Below, piece by piece: positions 50,669 through 60,137 of a stretch of DNA of 64,000 nucleotides. A program made the position numbers and the translations under genes. A model generated the notes under the pieces. The model ran no database searches. It was not told the origin of the DNA and saw nothing but the letters and a program-made list of their open reading frames with translations. Origin of the DNA: Helicobacter felis ATCC 49179 (GTDB taxonomy: Bacteria > Campylobacterota > Campylobacteria > Campylobacterales > Helicobacteraceae); the NCBI RefSeq assembly GCF_000200595.1, contig NC_014810.2:1002311-1066310 (forward strand), given 5' to 3'. Within the stretch, counting starts at the first letter, position 1, and each line of letters opens with the position of its first letter.

Positions 50669-52018
50669 CTATATTTTGGTGGCATTCTTGAGCACCCATG
50701 CGCTATAAGGTCTCCAAAGAATGTAGAGCAATGTAAAGACCCCCAAGAGTCCCTGATACCACAATAAAGGAAGCACAGATAAAAAACCCACACTTCCCTT
50801 AGCAAATCCGAGCAAAATGAGCATTTGCGCGCCATAGGGGATCAAGCCTTGAAAAATGCATGAGAAAATATCCAAGATCACTGCGCTCTCGCGCCGATCC
50901 ACACCAAATTTTACACTAATTCTTTTGGCGATCTCACCCACAATCACAATGGCCACCGTGTTATTTGCGACAGCTAAATCTACCACACTCACTAAGCCTG
51001 CCATGCCTACTTTTGCGCTCTTGGGTCCTATGATGAGTTTTTCAATTTTAGAAATGACCCATGCTACCCCCCCCTCACGCGTTACCATAAAGGCAATCCC
51101 TCCAGTTAATAAAGAGAGTAAAAAAATCTCCTGCATGCTAGAAAAACCATGATAAATTTCTTTGCCAAAACTTAAGAGTGTGAAATGACCATAGTAGAGT
51201 CCAATCGCTCCAGAGAGCAAAATCCCTACAAAAAGAACCAAAAATACATTTAAACCCAACAGGGCCAGCGTTAAAACAAAGAGATAGGGCAAAGTTTTGA
51301 CAAACTGGAAATCATGAGGGTGCAGAGGCACAACATTAACAGGTCGTCCATAAATGAGGAGTAACGCGATAGTGAACAGACTTGCAGGCAAAGCGATGTA
51401 GAGATTGATTTTAAACTTATCTTTCATGGCCACATCTTGAGTGCGTGTGCTAGCAATGGTGGTGTCTGAGATGATGGAGAGATTATCGCCAAACATGGCC
51501 CCTCCCATCACGGCGGCTAAAGCTAGTGCTATGGAGAGCCCGCTTTGTTCGGCCAAACCCACCCCAATGGGTCCCAGGGCAACAATTGCGCCCACACTCG
51601 TGCCAATCGCCGTAGAAATGAAAGAAGCGATCACAAACAAGCCTGCAGCAAGGTATTCCACGGGAATGTAAGTCAATCCTAAATTCACCGTAGAATCCAC
51701 ACCCCCCATCACTTTACTCACAACAGCAAAAGCCCCGGCCAAGAGATAGACCACACACATGGTCATAATATTCTTATCTCCACAACCAGTCAGAAAGTCA
51801 TCAAATTTTTGATTAAGATCGCTTTTAAAGAGCAAAAAAGCACTAGCCACCCCCACACTTGCAGCCACGGGCCCGGGGAGTTGGTAAAAACCCATGTTAA
51901 CCCCCACCAATTCTAAATAGATTCCTGTGCCCAAATAGACAACAATAAAAACAAAGAAAGGAATAAGTCCTAGCGCGCTAGGTTGGGTGTGGTAAGTCTC
52001 CTGTTTAAACTCTTGCAT
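50669..52018 (-). CDS. NhaC-type Na+/H+ antiporter family protein
   Basis: A 449-residue polytopic membrane protein with about eleven helices. Segments SFISTAIGTSVGAIVALGPI and AVMGGAMFGDNLSIISDTTI match the NhaC family, as does the repeated IVDLAVANNTVAIVIVG-like half near 350. It would exchange Na+ for protons or carry an organic ion. AAAGGA is five bases before the ATG. It has a leader of about 140 bases containing an overlapping short reading frame. Confidence 0.78.
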   Translation of the reverse strand: MQEFKQETYHTQPSALGLIPFFVFIVVYLGTGIYLELVGVNMGFYQLPGPVAASVGVASAFLLFKSDLNQKFDDFLTGCGDKNIMTMCVVYLLAGAFAVVSKVMGGVDSTVNLGLTYIPVEYLAAGLFVIASFISTAIGTSVGAIVALGPIGVGLAEQSGLSIALALAAVMGGAMFGDNLSIISDTTIASTRTQDVAMKDKFKINLYIALPASLFTIALLLIYGRPVNVVPLHPHDFQFVKTLPYLFVLTLALLGLNVFLVLFVGILLSGAIGLYYGHFTLLSFGKEIYHGFSSMQEIFLLSLLTGGIAFMVTREGGVAWVISKIEKLIIGPKSAKVGMAGLVSVVDLAVANNTVAIVIVGEIAKRISVKFGVDRRESAVILDIFSCIFQGLIPYGAQMLILLGFAKGSVGFLSVLPLLWYQGLLGVFTLLYILWRPYSAWVLKNATKI

Positions 52019-52131
52019 GCATGTCCTTTATGTGTAGAATGGGGATAAGAAAAAAAATCGCCCATACACATCAGATCGCTAAGGTGTAAGGAAAAACGCT
52101 TAGCTCTCTGTGCCACCACAAAAGACACCAT
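51970..52131 (-). CDS. Possible upstream reading frame overlapping the NhaC-type gene start
   Basis: ATG 52131, preceded by AAGGGG five bases away, opens a 53-residue frame (MVSFVVAQRAKRFSLHLSD at the N-terminus) that runs through the leader and 49 bases into the antiporter gene in another frame. The sequence has no family signature. Good ribosome-site spacing suggests translation could control the antiporter, but the frame may be fortuitous. Confidence 0.35.
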   Translation of the reverse strand: MVSFVVAQRAKRFSLHLSDLMCMGDFFSYPHSTHKGHACKSLNRRLTTPNLAR

Positions 52132-52165
52132 AAAAACCCCTTAAAACAGAAAATTAGAAGTCTTT

Positions 52166-52171
52166 ATTATA
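52166..52171 (-). promoter_or_regulatory. -10 box of the NhaC-type antiporter leader
   Basis: TATAAT with upstream TGC on the minus strand; predicted start near 52159 gives a leader of about 140 bases. Confidence 0.6.
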
Positions 52172-52206
52172 GCACAAAACCCTGCAAGAACATAAAAAGA
52201 CTGAAT

Positions 52207-52237
52207 TAAAAAGAAAAACGCGCCACCGCCCAGTGGC
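52207..52237 (-). terminator. Intrinsic terminator of the lpp20-lpoB-like operon
   Basis: GCCAC / GTGGC stem with a six-base loop (52222-52237) followed on the minus strand by TTTTTCTTTTT. It lies 26 bases after the LpoB-like stop. Confidence 0.85.
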
Positions 52238-52262
52238 ACTCTTAAAAAACTCTAAAAGACAG

Positions 52263-52889
52263 TTACCAAGACACAGACTTGTTGCTACCCAATTTAGAAA
52301 TAGGGAATTCTCGACTCCACACCTCTAAACCATTGCCAATGCTAGTCAAAGAGAGGATAAAAATATAGTCAATGCGTTGTTTGCTCGAACTCACTTTAGC
52401 ATTTCTTTGGATCACTTTTCCACTCAAAGAAAGATCGGGGGCATCTAAAGTGCCTTTCTCTTTGGTAGTTTCTTGGTTAAACTCATCGTTGTTGCGTAAT
52501 TGGCGCGCCCGATTGATCATCGCATCCTCACTGCCCCCACTCCCTGCAATCGCCTTGGTTACATAGAATTTACCATGAATTTGATCTTTAAGAGTTTGGA
52601 TTACAAGTTGTGTGAGTTGCTGGGTATCAAAATGTTGCATGGTGTCATTAATCACATCTGAAACTGCAATCACATACTTAGGTTTGCTAAGACCCTGAAC
52701 ATCTGGACTTTGCAACATAGAGGTTACAGCCGTTTTTGCAGCCGCTTCAATGTCATGATAATCTAAGCCTGCTGTCGCATATTTGGCCTGATCTTGAGGA
52801 GCAATATAGCTTACATTATTGCCCCCACACCCTGCCAATACCAAGGCACCCACTACGCAACTTGCCCAAACTTTTTTATTTTTTATCAT
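52263..52889 (-). CDS. LpoB-like lipoprotein
   Basis: A 208-residue lipoprotein of the LpoB family (activators of class A penicillin-binding proteins in enterics). The lipobox is VLAGCG near residues 17-22. The body has KYVIAVSDVINDTMQHFDT, GKFYVTKA and DAPDLSLSGKVIQR, typical of the LpoB fold. The start at 52889 is chosen because it leads straight into the signal peptide; upstream in-frame codons overlap the preceding gene. It follows two LPP20-type genes in one unit that ends at the terminator at 52207. Confidence 0.8.
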   Translation of the reverse strand: MIKNKKVWASCVVGALVLAGCGGNNVSYIAPQDQAKYATAGLDYHDIEAAAKTAVTSMLQSPDVQGLSKPKYVIAVSDVINDTMQHFDTQQLTQLVIQTLKDQIHGKFYVTKAIAGSGGSEDAMINRARQLRNNDEFNQETTKEKGTLDAPDLSLSGKVIQRNAKVSSSKQRIDYIFILSLTSIGNGLEVWSREFPISKLGSNKSVSW

Positions 52890-53304
52890 CTTCTTCTGCC
52901 TTCTGTTTAATTTGTTCTTTAGGATCTTCCTGAGTTGGATATTTGTGTTTTGGAACAATGCTAGAAGCCGCCAACGCCTGAGAGTCCATCTCCACTAACA
53001 CATAAGCTCTCTCTTGCGCTACCCACTCGGCTTTGATTCGTGTCCCCCGAAGTTCTACGCTTGCCTTAGAAGAGTCGCTTTTGTGTTTTAAAAGGACAAA
53101 ATCTGCCAACTTAGAACGCGCCTGCATAGCTGCAAGATTCAAAGCATCATCGCTAGCCCCCTCCAAAATTTCAGACACTCCGCAAGCCAAAACGCTATCT
53201 TTATAGACAGCCGCAGGATCAGCACACCGAGTAATCCACTTAGGAGCACCGCTCGCGCACCCCAAAAGGCACAATCCCAAAACCCCCCATACCTTTTTGA
53301 GCAT
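52876..53304 (-). CDS. LPP20-type lipoprotein
   Basis: A 142-residue lipoprotein, lipobox CLLGCA near 12-17, resembling its neighbour Lpp20 in a shortened form: GAPKWI, GVSEILEGASDDA, AARSKLADF-like helix and WVAQERAYVLVEMD. The C-terminus is charged (KEQIKQKAEEDDKK). It probably arose by duplication of lpp20. It overlaps Lpp20 by one base and the LpoB-like gene by 14 bases. Confidence 0.75.
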   Translation of the reverse strand: MLKKVWGVLGLCLLGCASGAPKWITRCADPAAVYKDSVLACGVSEILEGASDDALNLAAMQARSKLADFVLLKHKSDSSKASVELRGTRIKAEWVAQERAYVLVEMDSQALAASSIVPKHKYPTQEDPKEQIKQKAEEDDKK

Positions 53305-53825
53305 TATTGCTTAGGCTTTAATCCTAGTTCCGCACGGATTTTATAAACAATGTCTTGATCTAGGCCAACCAAAACCCACACTCTATCTTTACCGACCCAA
53401 CGAGCAATTTGCTTAGTTGCCGTGAGCTCGCGATCCACCTTTTCGCTGATCATAGCACTAGTGTTTTTTTCCATCGCTTTGCCACTACTGCTTTTCTGAT
53501 TTTGCACATCTTTAGTTAATGTAGATTTAAGATTTGTGGCTAAATTAGCCCTCGCTAAGAGTGCAGCCTGTTCTGTAGCGTAACTCACATCCCCTTCTAA
53601 AATTTCGGATTCACCTCTTCCTAAGAATGTAGAGCTATATTCTTTGCTGTGCATATTGACATCGTTAAGATCGCCATTAACCCACTTAGGCGCACCTTTA
53701 GTTTGAGCACTATATTCTTTGTTGGCCTTGCTCACGCCCGACTCAGGCTCACCGCACCCCGCGATAACCAAAGCGGCTACAATGCTACCTGCCAAAAACG
53801 CCCACTTAAGCTTTTGAGAAACCAT
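53304..53825 (-). CDS. lpp20: Lpp20 outer-membrane lipoprotein
   Basis: A 173-residue lipoprotein matching H. pylori Lpp20 (HP1456): lipobox VIAGCG, then GVSKANKEY, TKGAPKWVNGDL, FLGRGESEI, ARANLATNLKSTL and the C-terminal WVGKDRVWVLVGLDQ. Lpp20 is an abundant surface-exposed antigen found also on outer-membrane vesicles. It is first in the lpp20 operon and overlaps the next gene by one base. Confidence 0.93.
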   Translation of the reverse strand: MVSQKLKWAFLAGSIVAALVIAGCGEPESGVSKANKEYSAQTKGAPKWVNGDLNDVNMHSKEYSSTFLGRGESEILEGDVSYATEQAALLARANLATNLKSTLTKDVQNQKSSSGKAMEKNTSAMISEKVDRELTATKQIARWVGKDRVWVLVGLDQDIVYKIRAELGLKPKQ

Positions 53826-53894
53826 TTAAACTCCTTGTCAAAGATTCAAAAGACAGTGCGAAGTCTAGCATATTAGACCAATTTTAACTCTTAA

Positions 53895-54149
53895 TCACAC
53901 TCTAAAAGGGTTTTCTACCACTTTTTTGCGATCCACCACATAGGGAATCAAAGCCATATGCCGCGCACGCTTGATCGCCACCTCTACGCGCTCTTGCCAC
54001 TTCTTACTATTGCCAGTCAAACGCCTAGGCATAATTTTATAGCGCTCTGAGAGAGAATAGCGGAGTAGTTCGAGATCCTTATAGTCAATAAACTCGATCT
54101 TGGCCTCTGTGTATTTGCAATAGCGTTTAGAGTATCTTTTTTTTTCCAT
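53895..54149 (-). CDS. rpsR: 30S ribosomal protein S18
   Basis: S18, 84 residues, binds S6 and 16S rRNA on the small-subunit platform. The conserved [19 protein letters not shown] and [12 protein letters not shown], followed by [13 protein letters not shown], are diagnostic. It follows ssb by 12 bases in the usual rpsF-ssb-rpsR operon. Confidence 0.98.
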   Translation of the reverse strand: MEKKRYSKRYCKYTEAKIEFIDYKDLELLRYSLSERYKIMPRRLTGNSKKWQERVEVAIKRARHMALIPYVVDRKKVVENPFRV

Positions 54150-54161
54150 AGTTATCCTTTC

Positions 54162-54611
54162 TTAAAATGGCATGTCATCACTGATATTAATCTCAGGGAT
54201 TGGCTCTGTCTCCCTTTTGGGCGCAGAGTTGTAATTGTTTGTCAAAGGGGGTTTTTGCTCCCAAGCCCCTCCCCCTTGACTCTCGCGTTTAGAATCCAGC
54301 ATCACAAGGTTTTCTACCACAATCGCATGCTTGCTTTTCTTGTTGCCTTGCTGATCGCTCCATGTTTCAAATTTTAAACGCCCCTCAATGAGCACCTTAG
54401 AACCTCTATGTAGGTACTGACTAGCAATCTCTGCAGTGCGCCCCCATAGCTCCAAATCTATAAAACAAGTTTCCTCACCCCTGCTCCCATCTTGGCGTTT
54501 AAAAACATGATTGCTTGCAATCCCTGTTTTGCCCAAAGGGCTTCCACTGGGTAGATGGCGCAACTCCACATCGCGTGTGAAGTGCCCCACTAAGGTAACC
54601 TTATTGTACAT
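54162..54611 (-). CDS. ssb: Single-stranded DNA-binding protein
   Basis: SSB, 149 residues. An OB-fold N-terminal domain ([20 protein letters not shown], then [14 protein letters not shown] and [13 protein letters not shown]) precedes a flexible linker and an acidic C-terminal tip ending DDMPF that recruits repair and replication proteins. It overlaps rpsF by 11 bases. Confidence 0.97.
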   Translation of the reverse strand: MYNKVTLVGHFTRDVELRHLPSGSPLGKTGIASNHVFKRQDGSRGEETCFIDLELWGRTAEIASQYLHRGSKVLIEGRLKFETWSDQQGNKKSKHAIVVENLVMLDSKRESQGGGAWEQKPPLTNNYNSAPKRETEPIPEINISDDMPF

Positions 54612-55023
54612 CGTTCTTGGGAGTTTCTGTGGCCTTAGTGCTCTCAGGGGCCTGTTCTTTAAGGCGTTGTTTGGTTTCTGTGCCGGGTTTTTTCAAGGCG
54701 CGATCGACTAAAGTTTGCCAAGCTTTTTGTTCTTTTTTGCTCTCGTATTTGAGAATAATAAATCGGAGAACATCCTCATTAATGCGGTATAACCTCTCTA
54801 GCTCCAAGACCGCATGCGCTTGGGCTTTAAAGTAGATTACAAAGTAATAACCGCGCTTCTGTTTTTTGATCTCATAGGCAAGTTGGCGGATTCCCATATC
54901 CAAAGTGGCTTCTATCACTCCACCTTGCTTATTAATCGCTTCTTGATAAAAAGCTAATTTTTCCTTAATCTCCTCTTCTACCATCGTAGATTTGAGGATA
55001 AACATCGTCTCATAGTGCTTCAA
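54601..55023 (-). CDS. rpsF: 30S ribosomal protein S6
   Basis: S6, 140 residues, partner of S18. [14 protein letters not shown] and [20 protein letters not shown] are characteristic. The C-terminal extension (about 105-140) is charged and low in conservation, as in H. pylori. It starts the rpsF-ssb-rpsR operon, 62 bases after holA. Confidence 0.97.
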   Translation of the reverse strand: MKHYETMFILKSTMVEEEIKEKLAFYQEAINKQGGVIEATLDMGIRQLAYEIKKQKRGYYFVIYFKAQAHAVLELERLYRINEDVLRFIILKYESKKEQKAWQTLVDRALKKPGTETKQRLKEQAPESTKATETPKNDVQ

Positions 55024-55085
55024 AAAATCTCCTTTTGGTTAACGCCCTTCTGCAACACAGAAGAGCAAGGTCTAAGCCCGCTATC

Positions 55086-56063
55086 CTAACTAATATAATC
55101 TTGTATTTTAATTAAAAAACGCCACCCTGCTTCTGTATCGCCCCGCATACTTTGCACATGCCAATCTCTGATCGCTTCAAAAGTCTCGATAGGAGCTTTG
55201 AGCTGAGTGCAGCGTTGGCGCAATTGCGCAGATACAGCGGGCGGAGGGTTAAAGCCCAAAATTTCCTTAGCCTGCACGCCCCCATGCATTTTTAAGTGCA
55301 TAGCAAATAGTGCGAGTTGGTAGAAATAACGCCCCACAACGCGCGCTAACTCCACTCCATCTAAACCTTCTTGTTGCAAGCGATTTAAGATCGCTAAACT
55401 ATCCCCCTTGCGCTCAAACAACGCTTCAAAAAGCCTTTCTGCTTCTATAGCCCCCCCTCCATGCATGTGTGTTTGCACATCGGCGGTGTTGATAGGTCGC
55501 CCCAAAAGGGCCAATTTGTCAAGTTCTTGGTAAGCCATGCCTATGTCGTTATATTCAAGCAAGAGAGATAACGCCTGAGAATCGACATTCAATTTGAGTG
55601 CCTGCGCCCTTTTTTGCAATAATTCCAAAAATTCAGAGGGCTTAGGAGGGAAAAAGCGCACTTCTACAAGCGTTTCCATCAGCTTAGGGTGCTTGAATTG
55701 ACTGCTAAATTGCTTGCATTCTTGAGTGTAAGTATTTTTGTTAAGAGGATAGAAACCAATAATGAGCGCGCTTTTGGGACAGGTAGCCACAGCTTCTAGC
55801 AAGGCGGTAATTTCTTTGCTAGCGGGTTTTTTATCTAACTTTAGTAAGACCACGCTTCCCTCTCCAAAAAGCGAATCTTGGCTTAGGACCTCCAATACTG
55901 CTTTAAAATCATAATCGCCAAAGTAATAGCGGTATTGCTCTGCTTGAGCATAGCGTTTTAAAAGTTCACTAACATAGTGATCGATATAAAAAGGTTCGCC
56001 ATAGAGCAACGCCACGCGGGGCGTAGCCCGCTCCAAATAACTTAAAAACTCTTGGTGATACAA
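55086..56063 (-). CDS. holA: DNA polymerase III subunit delta
   Basis: A 325-residue clamp-loader delta subunit that opens the beta clamp. RVALLYGEPFYIDHYVSELL at the N-terminus is the family entry; the middle has SLFGEGSVVLLKLD and TCPKSALIIGFYP, and the C-terminal collar domain follows (EAERLFEALFERKG, RYFYQLALFA). In H. pylori the orthologue also lies beside rpsF. It is one base from the fumC stop. Confidence 0.88.
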   Translation of the reverse strand: MYHQEFLSYLERATPRVALLYGEPFYIDHYVSELLKRYAQAEQYRYYFGDYDFKAVLEVLSQDSLFGEGSVVLLKLDKKPASKEITALLEAVATCPKSALIIGFYPLNKNTYTQECKQFSSQFKHPKLMETLVEVRFFPPKPSEFLELLQKRAQALKLNVDSQALSLLLEYNDIGMAYQELDKLALLGRPINTADVQTHMHGGGAIEAERLFEALFERKGDSLAILNRLQQEGLDGVELARVVGRYFYQLALFAMHLKMHGGVQAKEILGFNPPPAVSAQLRQRCTQLKAPIETFEAIRDWHVQSMRGDTEAGWRFLIKIQDYIS

Positions 56064-56064
56064 C

Positions 56065-57456
56065 TCACGCCTTAGGCGCGATCATGTTGGCCGGATTGAC
56101 GAATTTGTCAAAATCTTCTGGCTTGACTAATCCTAGCTCCTCTGCGGATTCTTTGAGGCTGATGTGTTTTTTATGGGCGTTTTTGGCTACTTTCGCGGCG
56201 TTTTCATAGCCGATATGAGGATTGAGCGCGGTTACTAACATTAAAGAGTAGTGCAAATAGTGATCAATTTTTTCTTTATTGGGCGTGATTCCCACCGCGC
56301 AATGGGCGTTAAAACTCTCCATGCCATCGGCAAGCAACTCCAAGCTTTGCAAGAAATTATAGATGATCACAGGTTTAAAGACATTGAGCTCAAAATTGCC
56401 CTGAGAGGCCGCAAAGCCGATTGCTGCGTCATTACCCATCACCTGCACAGCCACCATCGTCAAAGCCTCGCACTGAGTAGGATTGACTTTGCCCGGCATT
56501 ATGGAGCTCCCCGGTTCATTCTCAGGGATATTGATCTCGCCCAAACCACAGCGCGGACCACTGGCTAGCCATCGAATGTCATTGGCAATTTTCATCAAAT
56601 TAGCCGCCAAACCTTTAAGCGCACCATGTGCAAAGGTGAGGCCGTCATGGCTAGTGAGTGCGTGGAATTTATTAGGCGCGCTTTTGAAAGTGTAGCCGGT
56701 AAGTTGGCTTAACTCGGCGGCGACTTTTTCAGAGAGTTGGGGGTGGGCATTTAGCCCTGTGCCCACCGCTGTGCCCCCGATAGCTAGCTCGCTTAAATGC
56801 TCCAAACTCTGCATAATTTGCGCTTTAGAATGCTCCAACATGCTCACATACCCGCTAAATTCCTGCCCTAGAGTTAGGGGAGTGGCGTCTTGCAGATGGG
56901 TGCGTCCGATTTTAATAATGTCTTTAAATTCTTGGCTTTTGGCTTGCAAAGTGGCGTGCAGTTTGTCTAGCGCGGGCAAAAGGGTTTTATGCAATTCTAG
57001 CACGCTCACAATGTGCATAGCTGTGGGGAAAGTGTCATTAGAGCTTTGGGACATATTCACATGGTCATTGGGGTGGATGAGCTTTTTTTCTCTAAAATTC
57101 CCACCTAAAATCTCGGTGGCGCGATTGGCAATCACTTCATTCACATTCATATTAGTCTGTGTCCCACTCCCGGTTTGCCAAATGGCTAAGGGAAACATGT
57201 CGGCTAATTGCCCAGCGATCACCTCATCGCAGGCTTGCACGATCGCTTGGGATTTTTGCGTATCCAATTTGCCCAGTTGTGCATTCACCACCGCTACAGA
57301 ACGCTTTAATTTAGCAAAGGCTCTAATGAGCGCGGGGGGCATTTTTTCTACACCGATTTTAAAGTTCTCAAAACTCCTTTGGGTTTGCGCACCCCAATAC
57401 TTGCTATCCTCTACCTTCACCTCGCCCATAGTGTCGTGTTCAGTGCGATAAGACAT
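56065..57456 (-). CDS. fumC: Class II fumarate hydratase
   Basis: Iron-independent fumarase, 463 residues, interconverting fumarate and malate. The fumarase/aspartase signature [17 protein letters not shown] is present with its Ser loop, together with [35 protein letters not shown] and [17 protein letters not shown]. It is divergent from the crd operon, as in H. pylori. Confidence 0.97.
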   Translation of the reverse strand: MSYRTEHDTMGEVKVEDSKYWGAQTQRSFENFKIGVEKMPPALIRAFAKLKRSVAVVNAQLGKLDTQKSQAIVQACDEVIAGQLADMFPLAIWQTGSGTQTNMNVNEVIANRATEILGGNFREKKLIHPNDHVNMSQSSNDTFPTAMHIVSVLELHKTLLPALDKLHATLQAKSQEFKDIIKIGRTHLQDATPLTLGQEFSGYVSMLEHSKAQIMQSLEHLSELAIGGTAVGTGLNAHPQLSEKVAAELSQLTGYTFKSAPNKFHALTSHDGLTFAHGALKGLAANLMKIANDIRWLASGPRCGLGEINIPENEPGSSIMPGKVNPTQCEALTMVAVQVMGNDAAIGFAASQGNFELNVFKPVIIYNFLQSLELLADGMESFNAHCAVGITPNKEKIDHYLHYSLMLVTALNPHIGYENAAKVAKNAHKKHISLKESAEELGLVKPEDFDKFVNPANMIAPKA

Positions 57457-57529
57457 GTTACTCCTTTGGCAATAAGATTAGAAATTTTAACACGCCTAAC
57501 TTTAATTTCCACAAATGATCCACAGAAAC

Positions 57530-57544
57530 ACACTATCATAGTGT
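57530..57544. promoter_or_regulatory. Inverted repeat in the fumC-crdA intergenic region
   Basis: ACACTAT-C-ATAGTGT, seven-base perfect arms, 24 bases before the crdA ATG. It contains TATCAT, which could be the -10. It may be an operator for a copper-responsive regulator such as CrdR. Confidence 0.5.
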
Positions 57545-57568
57545 CATCTTATTTTGTAAGGAGTTTAG

Positions 57569-57946
57569 ATGAAAAAATGGCATGTGTTGGCGTTAGCGTG
57601 CGCCTTGAGTTTGGGGAGCTTACAAGCGTGGGATTTAAAGATCAAGGCTAAAGAGGTGGACACCCTTTTAAAATCCGATCAAAAGCCCGTGAGTGGCAAT
57701 AACCATTTTACTTTAAGTCCCACTCTCAAGGGCAAACCCCTCAAAGGCGCGCATGTCAAGGTGAAATTTAGCATGCCTGAAATGCCCGGTATGCCCGCCA
57801 TGCACGAAAACGCCCAAGTGAAAGAAAAAGATGGGGTTTATGATGTCAAAGTTAATCTACCTATGGGGGGTACTTGGCAAATTAAAGTAGATATTAAAAC
57901 CAAAGAAGGAAAAACCTACAGAGGCAAGGGCAGTATCGATCTATGA
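57569..57946 (+). CDS. crdA: Copper resistance determinant CrdA
   Basis: A 125-residue secreted protein with a signal peptide (MKKWHVLALACALSLGSLQA) and a YtkA/FixH-like beta-sandwich. The segment FSMPEMPGMPAMHE is Met-rich, as expected for Cu(I) binding in the periplasm. In H. pylori CrdA is copper-induced through CrdRS and needed for copper resistance. AAGGAG is five bases before the ATG. The stop overlaps crdB by 4 bases, making crdA-crdB-czcB-czcA one operon. Confidence 0.9.
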   Translation: MKKWHVLALACALSLGSLQAWDLKIKAKEVDTLLKSDQKPVSGNNHFTLSPTLKGKPLKGAHVKVKFSMPEMPGMPAMHENAQVKEKDGVYDVKVNLPMGGTWQIKVDIKTKEGKTYRGKGSIDL

Positions 57947-59196
57947 AGTTAAGGGCTTTGATCTGGGGGGTGCTTTTTACGTTGGGGGGGCTAAAGGCGT
58001 GGCACTCAGACACTAGTCTAGAGTCTGTGAGTGTGAGTGCGTCCCTGCCAAACAAACGCCTAGACTTGCCCAGCATTTACAATAAATTTTTGCACAAGAA
58101 CGCTAAAATTGCCAGCTTACAAGCCCAGATTGAGAGTTTGCGCGCCCAAGCTAGAGCTACCGCGCGCTGGGATAATCCGATTTTGTATGTGGGCTATAAC
58201 AACGCCGATGTGTCTAATTTCTTTATCCTCGATTCTAGCTTCATGCAAAGTATTAGTGTTGGTTTGAGCCAAAAATTTGATGTGAATACTAAGAGGCACA
58301 CCCAAGCCCAAGTGCTAGATTTAGAACGCCAAAAAAAGCTCTTGGAACTGCAAAAACTCAAGCAAGAGATCGCTATTGGCGTGCTCACCAACGCGATCCA
58401 GGTCTATAAGAACACCCAAAAAATAGCCCTATTAAAAGAAGCCTTAAATAACCTAGAGAACCTACTCTACAACGCCCAACATGCGAGCAACCCGGATTTA
58501 ATCGCTATTGCCAAAATTGAAGTGCTTAAATCCCAGCTAGAGATCAAACAAAACGATTTACAAGACGCACTAGAAGACAATAAGATCAATATCAGCGAAC
58601 TCACTTTTAGCCAAAGCGATCTACTCTCTCTAGCACCCCAAAACATGGCTTTAGACAACGCGCAGGAATTGCAAAATATCATGGCAAGCAATTATGACAT
58701 CAAAATCGCCCGCTTGCAAGACACTCAGGCGCGCAAAAATATCACTCTAGCCAAAAAGAGTTTTTTAGAGGACATCAATGTTACGGCTAATTATCTCTTC
58801 AGACAGCGCATTTTTGACATGTTCACCATTGGGGTAGCCATTCCTCTACCCATCTATGGCAAACAGAGCAATACCTTGCAACAGCGCAAACAAGAGCACT
58901 TAGTCGCACTGAATAATATTGATAACACCATTAACCAAGTGCGCCACCGCGCTAAGAAATTGTTTAAAAAAATGGCGCAACTCCAAAAGAATCTCTCTAG
59001 CATTGAAACCATTTTAAAGGCAAGTGGGCGCATTGTGCAGATTTATGAAAAGAATTTGATCTCTGCTAGCGGGGATTACAACACCTATTACAACGCCTTT
59101 AACGATGCCATTAATATCAAGCTCTCTAAGATCGACACCCTTAGCGAGCTCAATACGACCTATTTGGCTTTAGAAAATTTAAAAGGACTTCCATGA
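57943..59196 (+). CDS. crdB: Outer-membrane efflux protein CrdB
   Basis: A 417-residue TolC-like outer-membrane factor with a signal peptide and long helical hairpins (IASLQAQIESLRAQARATAR, LLELQKLKQEIAIGVLTNAI). It forms the outer-membrane duct of the copper efflux system. G-runs (six and seven) lie in the signal-peptide codons. It overlaps crdA and czcB by 4 bases. Confidence 0.9.
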   Translation: MKLRALIWGVLFTLGGLKAWHSDTSLESVSVSASLPNKRLDLPSIYNKFLHKNAKIASLQAQIESLRAQARATARWDNPILYVGYNNADVSNFFILDSSFMQSISVGLSQKFDVNTKRHTQAQVLDLERQKKLLELQKLKQEIAIGVLTNAIQVYKNTQKIALLKEALNNLENLLYNAQHASNPDLIAIAKIEVLKSQLEIKQNDLQDALEDNKINISELTFSQSDLLSLAPQNMALDNAQELQNIMASNYDIKIARLQDTQARKNITLAKKSFLEDINVTANYLFRQRIFDMFTIGVAIPLPIYGKQSNTLQQRKQEHLVALNNIDNTINQVRHRAKKLFKKMAQLQKNLSSIETILKASGRIVQIYEKNLISASGDYNTYYNAFNDAINIKLSKIDTLSELNTTYLALENLKGLP

Positions 59197-60137
59197 GAGT
59201 TATTGGATTATGTGTAGCTCTACTTGGCATGTTATGGGGCGCACAGGACACTATTAAGGTTACCCTTAAAGAAATCGCCCCCTTTAGGCAGTATTATGCC
59301 AGCTTGCAAGCAGACGAACAAAAGAGCTTCACCTATACCCTGCGCTTTGATGGCTATGTAGAAAAACTCTATGCCAATCAAACCTACAAGCCCATCAAGG
59401 CAGGGCAGAAACTCTTTAGTGTGTATGCGCCCGCGCTCATAGGGGTGCAAAGCGAACTACTTTCAGCCCTGCATTTCAACAGACAGGTCGAAGAGATCAA
59501 AGAAAAATTACGCTTACTGGGGGTAGGAGAGGGAGAAATCGCCAATATCATCAAAGATAAAAAAATCCACAACCGCATTCCCATGCGCTCCCAGTTTAAT
59601 GGGGTGATCTTTGCTAAGAATATCCAAGAGGGGGGCTTTGTCAAGAGTGGGGCAACTCTCTATGAAATTGTAGATTTGAGCGCGCTCTATGTGATCGCCC
59701 AAGTCAATCAAGAGGATTTAGACTTTGTGCGTCATATGGACAGCGCACGCGCACGCATAGAGGGCATCAAGGGGGATTTTAGCCTACAACTAGACAATAT
59801 CAACCCACTCATCAACCCTCAAACTAAAATGTTACAGGTGCGCTTTGTGCTGACTAACCCGCAAAATCTCTTTTTCCCCAACATGTTTGCTAAGGTAACT
59901 CTGTATCAAAAAGCCCAAAAAGGTCTAGTCTTGCCCAAAGAGGCGGTGTTAGTCAAAAATGATAAAACCATCGTCTTTAAAAAAGAGGATGGAGAGTTTG
60001 AACTCACAGAGGTCAAGGTCAAGCGCAATAGCGATGGGAGTTACACCATTTTAGAGGGGTTGGCTCAAGGGGATGAGGTGGCTAAAAACGCCCTCTTTAT
60101 TTTAGATGCGGACGCGATCAATAACGGAGATGAGTGA
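59193..60137 (+). CDS. czcB: Metal efflux membrane-fusion protein CzcB
   Basis: A 314-residue periplasmic adaptor with a signal peptide, linking the RND pump to CrdB. Segments RFDGYVEKLYANQTYKPIKA and SQFNGVIFAKNIQEGGFVKSG are the lipoyl-like halves, and LPKEAVLVKNDKTIVF and EGLAQGDEVAKNALFILDAD lie in the membrane-proximal part. It is shorter than E. coli CusB and lacks the Met-rich N-terminus. Confidence 0.9.
   Translation: MRVIGLCVALLGMLWGAQDTIKVTLKEIAPFRQYYASLQADEQKSFTYTLRFDGYVEKLYANQTYKPIKAGQKLFSVYAPALIGVQSELLSALHFNRQVEEIKEKLRLLGVGEGEIANIIKDKKIHNRIPMRSQFNGVIFAKNIQEGGFVKSGATLYEIVDLSALYVIAQVNQEDLDFVRHMDSARARIEGIKGDFSLQLDNINPLINPQTKMLQVRFVLTNPQNLFFPNMFAKVTLYQKAQKGLVLPKEAVLVKNDKTIVFKKEDGEFELTEVKVKRNSDGSYTILEGLAQGDEVAKNALFILDADAINNGDE

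Noticed and set aside
52019-52165. Known sodium or lithium riboswitch in the antiporter leader
   Set aside because: The leader is long enough, but I cannot match its sequence to a riboswitch consensus that I know.
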